Below, piece by piece: positions 25,301-38,539 of a stretch of 64,000 nt of DNA. The notes beneath the pieces were generated by a model. That model was given only the letters and a program-made list of their open reading frames with translations, did not search any database and was not told the origin of the DNA. The position numbers and the translations under genes are program-made. How positions within the stretch are numbered: position 1 is the stretch's first letter; each line of letters begins with the position of its first letter. The DNA comes from Synchiropus splendidus (taxonomy: Eukaryota > Chordata > Actinopteri > Syngnathiformes > Callionymidae): NCBI RefSeq assembly GCF_027744825.2, contig NC_071350.1, forward strand, positions 434,001 through 498,000, read 5' to 3'.

Positions 25301-26886
25301 TGAAGTGTTTTTCCAAAGTTATCAACACTTTTATGTTTGGCGTTCCGAAACCCACCTTATCTTAGGCTGAAAAGCGTTTTTGTGCATTGTGCCATAACTT
25401 TTCAGGGAAGCTTCAGAACATGAAATTTTAACCTCCCACTATAGCAGAAAGGGTCTTTCTAGTAGTTGCACATCAAATCTAAGCTGTCTGAAGTGTTTTT
25501 CAAAAGTTATCAACACTTTTATGTTTGGCGTTCCGAAACCCACCTTATCTCAGGCTGAAAAGCGTTTTTACGCATTGTGCCATAACTTTTCAGGGAAGCT
25601 TCAGAACATGAAATTTTAACCTCCCACTATAGCAGAAAGGGTCTTTCTCGTAGGTGCACATCAAATCTAAGCTGTCTGAAGTGTTTTTCGAAAGTTATCA
25701 ACACTTTTATGTTTGGCGTTCCGAAACCCACCTTATCTCAGGCTGAAAAGTGTTTTTGTGCATTGTGCCATAACTTTTCAGGGAAGCTTCAGAACATGAA
25801 ATTTTAACCTCACACTATAGCAGAAAGGGTCTTTCTAGTAGTTGCACATCAAATCTAAACTGTCTGAAGTGTTTTTCCAAAGTTATTAACACTTTTATGT
25901 TTGGCGATCCGAAACCCACCTTATCTCAGGCTGAAAAGCGTTTTTGTGCATTGTGCCATAACTTTTCAGGAAAGCTTCAGAACATGAAATTTTAACCTCC
26001 CACTATAGCAGAAAGGGTCTTTCTAGTAGTTGCACATCAAATCTAAACTGTCTGAAGTGTTTTTCCAAAGTTATTAACACTTTTATGTTTGGCGTTCCGA
26101 AACCCACCTTATCTCAGGCTGAAAAGCGTTTTTGTGCATTGTGCCATAACTTTTCAGGGAAGCTTCAGAACATGAAATTTTAACCTCCCACTATAGCAGA
26201 AAGGGTCTTTCTAGTAGTTGCACATCAAATCTAAACTGTCTGAAGTGTTTTTCGAAAGTTATCAAACACTTTTATGTTTGGCGTTCCGAAACCCACCTTA
26301 TCTCAGGCTGAAAAGCGTTTTTACGCATTGTGCCATAACTTTTCAGGGAAGCTTCAGAACATGAAATTTTAACCTCCCACTGTAGCAGAAAGGGTCTTTC
26401 TAGTAGGTGCACATCAAATCTAAGCTGTCTGAAGTGTTTTTCGAAAGTTATCAACACTTTTATGTTTGGCGTTCCGAAACCCACCTTATCTCAGGCTGAA
26501 AAGCGTTTTTGTGCATTGTGCCATAACTTTTCAGGGAAGCTTCAGAACATGAAATTTTAACCTCCCACTATAGCAGAAAGGGTCTTTCTAGTAGTTGCAC
26601 ATCAAATCTAAGCTGTCTGAAGTGTTTTTCAAAAGTTATCAACACTTTTATGTTTGGCGTTCCGAAACCCACCTTATCTCTGGCTGAAAAGCGTTTTTGT
26701 GCATTGTGCCATAACTTTTCAGGAAAGCTTCAGAACATGAAATTTTGACCTCCCACTATAGCAGAAAGGGTCTTTCTAGTAGTTGCACATCAAATCTAAA
26801 CTGTCTGAAGTGTTTTTCCAAAGTTATCAACACTTTTATGTTTGGCGTTCCGAAACCCGCCTTATCTCAGGCTGAAAAGCGTTTTT
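22374..26886. repeat. Irregular stretch, 24 monomers
   Basis: The order is acC A B E A B A F'a D acA B E F' D A B A acC F' F'a mosaic acC A B. A-B pairs and the string B-E-F'-D recur, but I see no clear tandem block. Notable copies: the junction near 22931 reads 'aagggttttaacgca', with two changes together. The monomer at 26134 combines class B/D bases with G at 121 and has a one-base insertion (AAA at 26264-26266). The copy at 25758 has 'cctcacac' and 'ggcgatcc'. The change 'attttgacc' is present at 25052 and 26745. The region holds only satellite. Confidence 0.85.
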
Positions 26887-29703
26887 ACGCATTGTGCCAT
26901 AACTTTTCAGGGAAGCTTCAGAACATGAAATTTTAACCTCCCACTATAGCAGAAAGGGTCTTTCTAGTAGGTGCACATCAAATCTAAGCTCTCTGAAGTG
27001 TTTTTCGAAAGTTATCAACACTTTTATGTTTGGCGTTCCGAAACCCACCTTATCTCAGGCTGAAAAGCGTTTTTGTGCATTGTGCCATAACTTTTCAGGA
27101 AAGCTTCAGAACATGAAATTTTAACCTCCCACTATAGCAGAAAGGGTCTTTCTAGTAGTTGCACATCAAATCTAAACTGTCTGAAGTGTTTTTCCAAAGT
27201 TATTAACACTTTTATGTTTGGCGTTCCGAAACCCACCTTATCTCAGGCTGAAAAGCGTTTTTGTGCATTGTGCCATAACTTTTCAGGGAAGCTTCAGAAC
27301 ATGAAATTTTAACCTCCCACTATAGCAGAAAGGGTCTTTCTAGTAGTTGCACATCAAATCTAAACTGTCTGAAGTGTTTTTCCAAAGTTATTAACACTTT
27401 TATGTTTGGCGTTCCGAAACCCACCTTATCTCAGGCTGAAAAGCGTTTTTGTGCATTGTGCCATAACTTTTCAGGGAAGCTTCAGAACATGAAATTTTAA
27501 CCTCCCACTATAGCAGAAAGGGTCTTTCTAGTAGTTGCACATCAAATCTAAGCTCTCTGAAGTGTTTTTCGAAAGTTATCAACACTTTTATGTTTGGCGT
27601 TCCGAAACCCACCTTATCTCAGGCTGAAAAGCGTTTTTGTGCATTGTGCCATAACTTTTCAGGAAAGCTTCAGAACATGAAATTTTAACCTCCCACTATA
27701 GCAGAAAGGGTCTTTCTAGTAGTTGCACATCAAATCTAAACTGTCTGAAGTGTTTTTCCAAAGTTATTAACACTTTTATGTTTGGCGTTCCGAAACCCAC
27801 CTTATCTCAGGCTGAAAAGCGTTTTTGTGCATTGTGCCATAACTTTTCAGGGAAGCTTCAGAACATGAAATTTTAACCTCCCACTATAGCAGAAAGGGTC
27901 TTTCTAGTAGTTGCACATCAAATCTAAACTGTCTGAAGTGTTTTCCAAAGTTATTAACACTTTTATGTTTGGCGTTCCGAAACCCACCTTATCTCAGGCT
28001 GAAAAGCGTTTTTGTGCATTGTGCCATAACTTTTCAGGGAAGCTTCAGAACATGAAATTTTAACCTCCCACTATAGCAGAAAGGGTCTTTCTAGTAGTTG
28101 CACATCAAATCTAAACGGTCTGAGTGTTTTTCCAAAGTTATCAACACTTTTATGTTTGGCGTTCCGAAACCCACCTTATCTCAGGCTGAAAAGCGTTTTT
28201 GTGCATTGTGCCATAACTTTTCAGGGAAGCTTCAGAACATGAAATTTTAACCTCCCACTATAGCAGAAAGGGTCTTTCTAGTAGTTGCACATCAAATCTA
28301 AGCTGTCTGAAGTGTTTTTCAAAAGTTATCAACACTTTTATGTTTGGCGTTCCGAAACCCACCTTATCTCAGGCTGAAAAGCGTTTTTGTGCATTGTGCC
28401 ATAACTTTTCAGGAAAGCTTCAGAACATGAAATTTTAACCTCCCACTATAGCAGAAAGGGTCTTTCTAGTAGTTGCACATCAAATCTAAACTGTCTGAAG
28501 TGTTTTTCCAAAGTTATCAACACTTTCATGTTTGGCGTTCCGAAACCCACCTTATCTCAGGCTGAAAAGCGTTTTTGTGCATTGTGCCATAACTTTTCAG
28601 GGAAGCTTCAGAACATGAAATTTTAACCTCCCACTATAGCAGAAAGGGTCTTTCTAGTAGTTGCACATCAAATCTAAGCTGTCTGAAGTGTTTTTCAAAA
28701 GTTATCAACACTTTTATGTTTGGCGTTCCGAAACCCACCTTATCTCAGGCTGAAAAGCGTTTTTGTGCATTGTGCCATAACTTTTCAGGAAAGCTTCAGA
28801 ACATGAAATTTTAACCTCCCACTATAGCAGAAAGGGTCTTTCTAATAGTTGCACATCAAATCTAAACTGTCTGAAGTGTTTTTCCAAAGTTATCAACACT
28901 TTTATGTTTGGCGTTCCGAAACCCACCTTATCTCAGGCTGAAAAGCGTTTTTACGCATTGTGCCATAACTTTTCAGGGAAGCTTCAGAACATGAAATTTT
29001 AACCTCCCACTATAGCAGAAAGGGTCTTTCTAGTAGGTGCACATCAAATCTAAGCTCTCTGAAGTGTTTTTCGAAAGTTATCAACACTTTTATGTTTGGC
29101 GTTCCGAAACCCACCTTATCTCAGGCTGAAAAGCGTTTTGGTGCATTGTGCCATAACTTTTCAGGAAAGCTTCAGAACATGAAATTTTAACCTCCCACTA
29201 TAGCAGAAAGGGTCTTTCTGGTAGTTGCACATCAAATCTAAACTGTCTGAAGTGTTTTTCCAAAGTTATTAACACTTTTATGTTTGGCGTTCCGAAACCC
29301 ACCTTATCTCAGGCTGAATAGCGTTTTTGTGCATTGTGCCATAACTTTTCAGGGAAGCTTCAGAACATGAAATTTTAACCTCCCACTATAGCAGAAAGGG
29401 TCTTTCTAGTAGTTGCACATCAAATCTAAACTGTCTGAAGTGTTTTCCAAAGTTATTAACACTTTTATGTTTGGCGTTCCGAAACCCACCTTATCTCAGG
29501 CTGAAAAGCGTTTTTGTGCATTGTGCCATAACTTTTCAGGGAAGCTTCAGAACATGAAATTTTAACCTCCCACTATAGCAGAAAGGGTCTTTCTAGTAGT
29601 TGCACATCAAATCTAAACTGTCTGAAGTGTTTTTCCAAAGTTATCAACACTTTTATGTTTGGCGTTCCGAAACCCACCTTATCTCAGGCTGAAAAGCGTT
29701 TTT
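26887..29703. repeat. Nested trimer and octamer repeats with a shared one-base deletion
   Basis: The order is E F'a F', H F'a F'-del, D A B A B, E F'a F'-del, D. The trimer (E or H)-F'a-F' occurs three times. Two F' copies have a four-T run instead of five (27941-27944 and 29443-29446), 1,502 bases apart, which equals eight monomers less two deleted bases. The second deleted base is the missing A in 'ctgagtg' near 28123. Because the short T run is found in two copies with matching neighbours, it probably predates the duplication. Single-copy changes include 'ctttcatg' near 28525, 'ctaatag' near 28844 and 'ctgaatagcg' near 29315. Confidence 0.85.
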
Positions 29704-32335
29704 GTGCATTGTGCCATAACTTTTCAGGGAAGCTTCAGAACATGAAATTTTAACCTCCCACTATAGCAGAAAGGGTCTTTCTAGTAGGTGCACATCAAAT
29801 CTAAGCTGTCTGAAGTGTTTTTCGAAAGTTATCAACACTTTTATGTTTGGCGTTCCGAAACCCACCTTATCTCAGGCTGAAAAGCGTTTTTGTGCATTGT
29901 GCCATAACTTTTCAGGGAAGCTTCAGAACATGAAATTTTAACCTCCCACTATAGCAGAAAGGGTCTTTCTAGTAGTTGCACATCAAATCTAAACTGTCTG
30001 AAGTGTTTTTCCAAAGTTATTAACACTTTTATGTTTGGCGATCCGAAACCCACCTTATCTCAGGCTGAAAAGCGTTTTTGTGCATTGTGCCATAACTTTT
30101 CAGGGAAGCTTCAGAACATGAAATTTTAACCTCCCACTATAGCAGAAAGGGTCTTTCTAGTAGTTGCACATCAAATCTAAACTGTCTGAAGTGTTTTTCC
30201 AAAGTTATTAACACTTTTATGTTTGGCGTTCCGAAACCCACCTTATCTCAGGCTGAAAAGCGTTTTTGTGCATTGTGCCATAACTTTTCAGGGAAGCTTC
30301 AGAACATGAAATTTTAACCTCCCACTATAGCAGAAAGGGTCTTTCTAGTAGTTGCACATCAAATCTAAGCTGTCTGAAGTGTTTTTCAAAAGTTATCAAC
30401 ACTTTTATGTTTGGCGTTCCGAAACCCACCTTATCTCAGGCTGAAAAGCGTTTTTACGCATTGTGCCATAACTTTTCAGGGAAGCTTCAGAACATGAAAT
30501 TTTAACCTCCCACTATAGCAGAAAGGGTCTTTCTAGTAGGTGCACATCAAATCTAAGCTGTCTGAAGTGTTTTTCGAAAGTTATCAACACTTTTATGTTT
30601 GGCGTTCCGAAACCCACCTTATCTCAGGCTGAAAAGCGTTTTTGTGCATTGTGCCATAACTTTTCAGGGAAGCTTCAGAATATGAAATTTTAACCTCCCA
30701 CTATAGCAGAAAGGGTCTTTCTAGTAGTTGCACATCAAATCTAAGCTGTCTGAAGTGTTTTTCCAAAGTTATCAACACTTTTATGTTTGGCGTTCCGAAA
30801 CCCACCTTATCTCAGGCTGAAAAGCGTTTTTGTGCATTGTGCCATAACTTTTCAGGGAAGCTTCAGAACATGAAATTTTAACCTCCCACTATAGCAGAAA
30901 GGGTCTTTCTAGTAGGTGCACATCAAATCTAAGCTCTCTGAACTGTTTTTCGAAAGTTATCAACACTTTTATGTTTGGCGTTCCGAAACCCACCTTATCT
31001 CAGGCTGAAAAGCGTTTTTGTGCATTGTGCCATAACTTTTCAGGGAAGCTTCAGAACATGAAATTTTAACCTCCCACTATAGCAGAAAGGGTCTTTCTAG
31101 TAGGTGCACATCAAATCTAAGCTGTCTGAAGTGTTTTTCCAAAGTTATCAACACTTTTATGTTTGGCGTTCCGAAACCCACCTTATCTCAGGCTGAAAAG
31201 CGTTTTTGTGCATTGTGCCATAACTTTTCAGGGAAGCTTCAGAACATGAAATTTTTACCTCCCACTATAGCAGAAAGGGTCTTTCTAGTAGTTGCACATC
31301 AAATCTAAGCTGTCTGAAGTGTTTTTCAAAAGTTATCAACACTTTTATGTTTGGCGTTCCGAAACCCACCTTATCTCAGGCTGAAAAGCGTTTTTGTGCA
31401 TTGTGCCATAACTTTTAAGGAAAGCTTCAGAACATGAAATTTTAACCTCCCACTATAGCAGAAAGGGTCTTTCTAGTAGTTGCACATCAAATCTAAACTG
31501 TCTGAAGTGTTTTTCCAAAGTTATCAACACTTTTATGTTTGGCGTTCCGAAACCCACCTTATCTCAGGCTGAAAAGCGTTTTTACGCATTGTGCCATAAC
31601 TTTTCAGGGAAGCTTCAGAACATGAAATTTTAACCTCCCACTATAGCAGAAAGGGTCTTTCTAGTAGGTGCACATCAAATCTAAGCTCTCTGAAGTGTTT
31701 TTCGAAAGTTATCAACACTTTTATGTTTGGCGTTCCGAAACCCACCTTATCTCAGGCTGAAAAGCGTTTTTGTGCATTGTGCCATAACTTTTCAGGAAAG
31801 CTTCAGAACATGAAATTTTAACCTCCCACTATAGCAGAAAGGGTCTTTCTAGTAGTTGCACATCAAATCTAAACTGTCTGAAGTGTTTTTCCAAAGTTAT
31901 TAACACTTTTATGTTTGGCGTTCCGAAACCCACCTTATCTCAGGCTGAAAAGCGTTTTTGTGCATTGTGCCATAACTTTTCAGGGAAGCTTCAGAACATG
32001 AAATTTTAACCTCCCACTATAGCAGAAAGGGTCTTTCTCGTAGGTGCACATCAAATCTAAGCTATCTGAAGTGTTTTTCGAAAGTTATCAACACTTTTAT
32101 GTTTGGCGTTCCGAAACCCACCTTATCTCAGGCTGAAAAGCGTTTTTGTGCATTGTGCCATAACTTTTCAGGGAAGCTTCAGAACATGAAATTTTAACCT
32201 CCCACTATAGCAGAAAGGGTCTTTCTAGTAGTTGCACATCAAATCTAAGCTGTCTGAAGTGTTTTTCAAAAGTTATCAACACTTTTATGTTTGGCGTTCC
32301 GAAACCCACCTTATCTCAGGCTGAAAAGCGTTTTT
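29704..32335. repeat. Irregular stretch, 14 monomers, rich in mosaic types
   Basis: This stretch is dominated by C, F' and A copies, with several mosaics joining G at 85 or at 102 with C at base 121 (for example around 30,730-30,770 and 31,100-31,145). The variant 'ggcgatcc' at 30040 matches 25906; the offset, 4,134, is 22 monomers less two, in agreement with the three deletions and one insertion between them. One copy has 'atttttacc' near 31253. Another, near 32036, has 'tctcgtagg' together with 'agctatctg'. No gene or other element is present. Confidence 0.8.
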
Positions 32336-33839
32336 GTGCATTGTGCCATAACTTTTCAGAAAAGCTTCAGAACATGAAATTTTAACCTCCCACTATAGCA
32401 GAAAGGGTCTTTCTAGTAGTTGCACATCAAATCTAAACTGTCTGAAGTGTTTTTCCAAAGTTATCAACACTTTTATGTTTGGCGTTCCGTAACCCACCTT
32501 ATCTCAGGCTGAAAAGCGTTTTTACGCATTGTGCCATAACTTTTCAGGGAAGCTTCAGAACATGAAATTTTAACCTCCCACTATAGCAGAAAGGGTCTTT
32601 CTAGTAGGTGCACATCAAATCTAAGCTCTCTGAAGTGTTTTTCCAAAGTTATCAACACTTTTATGTTTGGCGTTCCGAAACCCACCTTATCTCAGGCTGA
32701 AAAGCGTTTTTGTGCATTGTGCCATAACTTTTCAGGGAAGCTTCAGAACATGAAATTTTAACCTCCCACTATAGCAGAAAGGGTCTTTCTAGTAGTTGCA
32801 CATCAAATCTAAACTGTCTGAAGTGTTTTTCCAAAGTTATCAACACTTTTATATTTGGCGTTCCGAAACCCACCTTATCTCAGGCTGAAAAGCGTTTTTA
32901 CGCATTGTGGCATAACTTTTCAGGGAAGCTTCAGAACATGAAATTTTAACCTCCCACTATAGCAGAAAGGGTCTTTCTAGTAGGTGCACATCAAATCTAA
33001 GCTGTCTGAAGTGTTTTTCGAAAGTTATCAACACTTTTATGTTTGGCGTTCCGAAACCCACCTTATCTCAGGCTGAAAAGCGTTTTTGTGCATTGTGCCA
33101 TAACTTTTCAGAAAAGCTTCAGAACATGAAATTTTAACCTCCCACTATAGCAGAAAGGGTCTTTCTAGTAGTTGCACATCAAATCTAAACTGTCTGAAGT
33201 GTTTTTCCAAAGTTATCAACACTTTTATGTTTGGCGTTCCGTAACCCACCTTATCTCAGGCTGAAAAGCGTTTTTACGCATTGTGCCATAACTTTTCAGG
33301 GAAGCTTCAGAACATGAAATTTTAACCTCCCACTATAGCAGAAAGGGTCTTTCTAGTAGGTGCACATCAAATCTAAGCTCTCTGAAGTGTTTTTCCAAAG
33401 TTATCAACACTTTTATGTTTGGCGTTCCGAAACCCACCTTATCTCAGGCTGAAAAGCGTTTTTGTGCATTGTGCCATAACTTTTGAGGGAAGCTTCAGAA
33501 CATGAAATTTTAACCTCCCACTATAGCAGAAAGGGTCTTTCTAGTAGTTGCACATCAAATCTAAACTGTCTGAAGTGTTTTTCCAAAGTTATCAACACTT
33601 TTATATTTGGCGTTCCGAAACCCACCTTATCTCAGGCTGAAAAGCGTTTTTACGCATTGTGGCATAACTTTTCAGGGAAGCTTCAGAACATGAAATTTTA
33701 ACCTCCCACTATAGCAGAAAGGGTCTTTCTAGTAGGTGCACATCAAATCTAAGCTGTCTGAAGTGTTTTTCGAAAGTTATCAACACTTTTATGTTTGGCG
33801 TTCCGAAACCCACCTTATCTCAGGCTGAAAAGCGTTTTT
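32336..33839. repeat. Tandem tetramer (2 x 752 bp)
   Basis: Four monomers occur twice head to tail (32336-33087 and 33088-33839). Four private markers repeat exactly 752 bases apart: 'ttcagaaaag' (near 32355 and 33107), 'ttccgtaaccc' (near 32486 and 33238), 'atatttggc' (32851 and 33603) and 'attgtggcat' (near 32904 and 33656). The second copy alone has 'ttttgaggg' near 33481, the only difference I noticed between the two. This is probably among the most recent events in the window. The second monomer of each set is a mosaic: class E up to base 105, then C at 121. Confidence 0.92.
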
Positions 33840-34967
33840 ACGCATTGTGCCATAACTTTTCAGGGAAGCTTCAGAACATGAAATTTTAACCTCCCACTAT
33901 AGCAGAAAGGGTCTTTCTAGTAGTTGCACATCAAATCTAAGCTGTCTGAAGTGTTTTTCCAAAGTTATCAACACTTTTATGTTTGGCGTTCCGAAACCCA
34001 CCTTATCTCAGGCTGAAAAGCGTTTTTGTGCATTGTGCCATAACTTTTCAGGAAAGCTTCAGAACATGAAATTTTAACCTCCCACTATAGCAGAAAGGGT
34101 CTTTCTAGTAGTTGCACATCAAATCTAAACTGTCTGAAGTGTTTTTCCAAAGTTATCAACACTTTTATGTTTGGCGTTCCGAAACCCACCTTATCTCAGG
34201 CTGAAAAGCGTTTTTACGCATTGTGCCATAACTTTTCAGGGAAGCTTCAGAACATGAAATTTTAACCTCCCACTATAGCAGAAAGGGTCTTTCTAGTAGG
34301 TGCACATCAAATCTAAGCTCTCTGAAGTGTTTTTCGAAAGTTATCAACACTTTTATGTTTGGCGTTCCGAAACCCACCTTATCTCAGGCTGAAAAGCGTT
34401 TTTGTTCATTGTGCCATAACTTTTCAGGGAAGCTTCAGAACATGAAATTTTAACCTCCCACTATAGCAGAAAGGGTCTTTCTAGTATTTGCACATCAAAT
34501 CTAAACTGTCTGAAGTGTTTTTCCAAAGTTATTAACACTTTTATGTTTGGCGTTCCGAAACCCACCTTATCTCAGGCTGAAAAGCGTTTTTGTGCATTGT
34601 GCCATAACTTTTCAGGAAAGCTTCAGAACATGAAATTTTAACCTCCCACTATAGCAGAAAGGGTCTTTCTAGTAGTTGCACATCAAATCTAAACTGTCTG
34701 AAGTGTTTTTCCAAAGTTATTAACACTTTTATGTTTGGCGTTCCGAAACCCACCTTATCTCAGGCTGAAAAGCGTTTTTGTGCATTGTGCCATAACTTTT
34801 CAGGGAAGCTTCAGAACATGAAATTTTAACCTGCCACTATAGCAGAAAGGGTCTTTCTAGTAGGTGCACATCAAATCTAAGCTGTCTGAAGTGTTTTTCC
34901 AAAGTTATTAACACTTTTATGTTTGGCGTTCCGAAACCCGCCTTATCTCAGGCTGAAAAGCGTTTTT
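33840..34967. repeat. Six linking monomers
   Basis: The order is an AC-starting A with C at base 121, then B, E, F', F'a and a mosaic F. The F' copy has 'gttcattg' near 34404 and 'agtatttgc' near 34485. The mosaic at 34780 joins G at 54 and 85 and G at 102 with class F bases at 121 and 130. It also has 'cccgcc' near 34937, which creates an extra CpG. Only satellite is seen. Confidence 0.8.
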
Positions 34968-37900
34968 GTGCATTGTGCCATAACTTTTCAGGGAAGCTTC
35001 AGAACATGAAATTTTAACCTCCCACTATAGCAGAAAGGGTCTTTCTAGTAGTTGCACATCAAATCTAAGCTGTCTGAAGTGTTTTTCAAAAGTTATCAAC
35101 ACTTTTATGTTTGGCGTTCCGAAACCCACCTTATCTCAGGCTGAAAAGCGTTTTTGTGCATTGTGCCATAACTTTTCAGGAAAGCTTCAGAACATGAAAT
35201 TTTAACCTCCCACTATAGCAGAAAGGGTCTTTCTAGTAGTTGCACATCAAATCTAAACTGTCTGAAGTGTTTTTCCAAAGTTATCAACACTTTTATGTTT
35301 GGCGTTCCGAAACCCACCTTATCTCAGGCTGAAAAGCGTTTTTACGCATTGTGCCATAACTTTTCAGGGAAGCTTCAGAACATGAAATTTTAACCTCCCA
35401 CTATAGCAGAAAGGGTCTTTCTAGTAGGTGCACATCAAATCTAAGCTCTCTGAAGTGTTTTTCGAAAGTTATCAACACTTTTATGTTTGGCGTTCCGAAA
35501 CCCACCTTATCTCAGGCTGAAAAGCATTTTTGTGCATTGTGCCATAACTTTTCAGGGAAGCTTCAGAACATGAAATTTTAACCTGCCACTATAGCAGAAA
35601 GGGTCTTTCTAGTAGTTGCACATCAAATCTAAACTGTCTGAAGTGTTTTTCCAAAGTTATTAACACTTTTATGTTTGGCGTTCCGAAACCCACCTTATCT
35701 CAGGCTGAAAAGCGTTTTTGTGCATTGTGCCATAACTTTTCAGGGAAGCTTCAGAACATGAAATTTTAACCTCCCACTATAGCAGAAAGTGTCTTTCTAG
35801 TAGTTGCACATCAAATCTAAACTGTCTGAAGTGTTTTTCCAAAGTTATCAACACTTTTATGTTTGGCGTTCCGAAACCCACCTTATCTCAGGCTGAAAAG
35901 CGTTTTTGTGCATTGTGCCATAACTTTTCAGGGAAGCTTCAGAACATGAAATTTTAACCTCCCACTATAGCAGAAAGGGTCTTTCTAGTAGTTGCACATC
36001 AAATCTAAGCTGTCTGAAGTGTTTTTCAAAAGTTATCAACACTTTTATGTTTGGCGTTCCGAAACCCACCTTATCTCAGGCTGAAAAGCGTTTTTGTGCA
36101 TTGTGCCATAACTTTTCAGGAAAGCTTCAGAACATGAAATTTTAACCTCCCACTATAGCAGAAAGGGTCTTTCTAGTAGTTGCACATCAAATCTAAACTG
36201 TCTGAAGTGTTTTTCCAAAGTTATCAACACTTTTATGTTTGGCGTTCCGAAACCCACCTTATCTCAGGCTGAAAAGCGTTTTTACGCATTGTGCCATAAC
36301 TTTTCAGGGAAGCTTCAGAACATGAAATTTTAACCTCCCACTATAGCAGAAAGGGTCTTTCTAGTAGGTGCACATCAAATCTAAGCTCTCTGAAGTGTTT
36401 TTCGAAAGTTATCAACACTTTTATGTTTGGCGTTCCGAAACCCACCTTATCTCAGGCTGAAAAGCGATTTTGTGCATTGTGCCATAACTTTTCAGGAAAG
36501 CTTCAGAACATGAAATTGTAACCTCCCACTATAGCAGAAAGGGTCTTTCTAGTAGTTGCACATCAAATCTAAACTGTCTGAAGTGTTTTTCCAAAGTTAT
36601 CAACACTTTTATGTTTGGCGTTCCGAAACCCACCTTATCTCAGGCTGAAAAGCGTTTTTGTGCATTGTGCCATAACTTTTCAGGGAAGCTTCAGAACATG
36701 AAATTTTAACCTCCCACTATAGCAGAAAGGGTCTTTCTAGTAGTTGCACATCAAATCTAAGCTGTCTGAAGTGTGTTTCAAAAGTTATCAACACTTTTAT
36801 GTTTGGCGTTCCGAAACCCACCTTATCTCAGGCTGAAAAGCGTTTTTGTGCATTGTGCCATAACTTTTCAGGGAAGCTTCAGAACATGAAATTTTAACCT
36901 CCCACTATAGCAGAAAGGGTCTTTCTAGTAGATGCACATCAAATCTAAGCTGTCTGAAGTGTTTTTCAAAAGTTATCAGCACTTAGATGTTTGGCGTTCC
37001 GAAACCCACCTTATCTCAGGCTGAAAAGCGTTTTTGTGCATTGTGCCATAACTTTTCAGGAAAGCTTCAGAACATGAAATTTTAACCTCCCACTATAGCA
37101 GAAAGGGTCTTTCTAGTAGTTGCACATCAAATCTAAACTGTCTGAAGTGTTTTTCCAAAGTTATCAACACTTTTATGTTTGGCGTTCCGAAACCCACCTT
37201 ATCTCAGGCTGAAAAGCGTTTTTACGCATTGTGCCATAACTTTTCAGGGAAGCTTCAGAACATGAAATTTTAACCTCCCACTAAAGCAGAAAGGGTCTTT
37301 CTAGTAGGTGCACATCAAATCTAAGCTCTCTGAAGTGTTTTTCGAAAGTTATCAACACTTTTATGTTTGGCGTTCCGAAACCCACCTTATCTCAGGCTGA
37401 AAAGCGTTTTTGTGCATTGTGCCATAACTTTTCAGGGAAGCTTCAGAACATGAAATTTTAACCTGCCACTATAGCAGAAAGGGTCTTTCTAGTAGTTGCA
37501 CATCAAATCTAAACTGTCTGAAGTGTTTTTCCAAAGTTATTAACACTTTTATGTTTGGCGTTCCGAAACCCACCTTATCTCAGGCTGAAAAGCGTTTTTG
37601 TGCATTGTGCCATAACTTTTCAGGGAAGCTTCAGAACATGAAATTTTAACCTCCCACTATAGCAGAAAGGGTCTTTCTAGTAGTTGCACATCAAATCTAA
37701 ACTGTCTGAAGTGTTTTTCCAAAGTTATCAACACTTTTATGTTTGGCGTTCCGAAACCCACCTTATCTCAGGCTGAAAAGCGTTTTTGTGCATTGTGCCA
37801 TAACTTTTCAGGGAAGCTTCAGAACATGAAATTTTAACCTCCCACTACAGCAGAAAGGGTCTTTCTAGTAGTTGCACATCAAATCTAAGCTGTCTGAAGT

Positions 37901-38539
37901 GTTTTTCAAAAGTTATCAACACTTTTATGTTTGGCGTTCCGAAACCCACCTTATCTCAGGCTGAAAAGCGTTTTTGTGCATTGTGCCATAACTTTTCAGG
38001 GAAGCTTCAGAACATGAAATTTTAACCTCCCACTATAGCAGAAAGTGTCTTTCTAGTAGTTGCACATCAAATCTAAACTGTCTGAAGTGTTTTTCCAAAG
38101 TTATCAACACTTTTATGTTTGGCGTTCCGAAACCCACCTTATCTCAGGCTGAAAAGCGTTTTTGTGCATTGTGCCATAACTTTTCAGGGAAGCTTCAGAA
38201 CATGAAATTTTAACCTCCCACTATAGCAGAAAGGGTCTTTCTAGTAGTTGCACATCAAATCTAAGCTGTCTGAAGTGTTTTTCAAAAGTTATCAACACTT
38301 TTATGTTTGGCGTTCCGAAACCTACCTTATCTCAGGCTGAAAAGCGTTTTTGTGCATTGTGCCATAACTTTTCAGGGAAGCTTCAGAACATGAAATTTTA
38401 ACCTCCCACTATAGCAGAAAGGGTCTTTCTAGTAGTTGCACATCAAATCTAAACTGTCTGAAGTGTTTTTCCAAAGTTATCAACACTTTTATGTTTGGCG
38501 TTCCGAAATCCACCTTATCTCAGGCTGAAAAGCGTTTTT
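34968..38539. repeat. Canonical A-B-E-F-D pentamer and derived copies
   Basis: 34968-35907 is one clean A-B-E-F-D unit, followed by A B E B A A B E F D A D A D. The D copies at 35720 and 37976 share 'gaaagtgtc' (35785 and 38041), 12 monomers apart. The A copy at 36660 has 'gtgtgtttc', shared with the A at 40232, 19 monomers away. The A copy at 36848 is unusually changed, with 'tagatgcac', 'ttatcagc' and 'cacttagatg'. The class E copy at 37224 has 'cactaaagc'. Confidence 0.85.
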
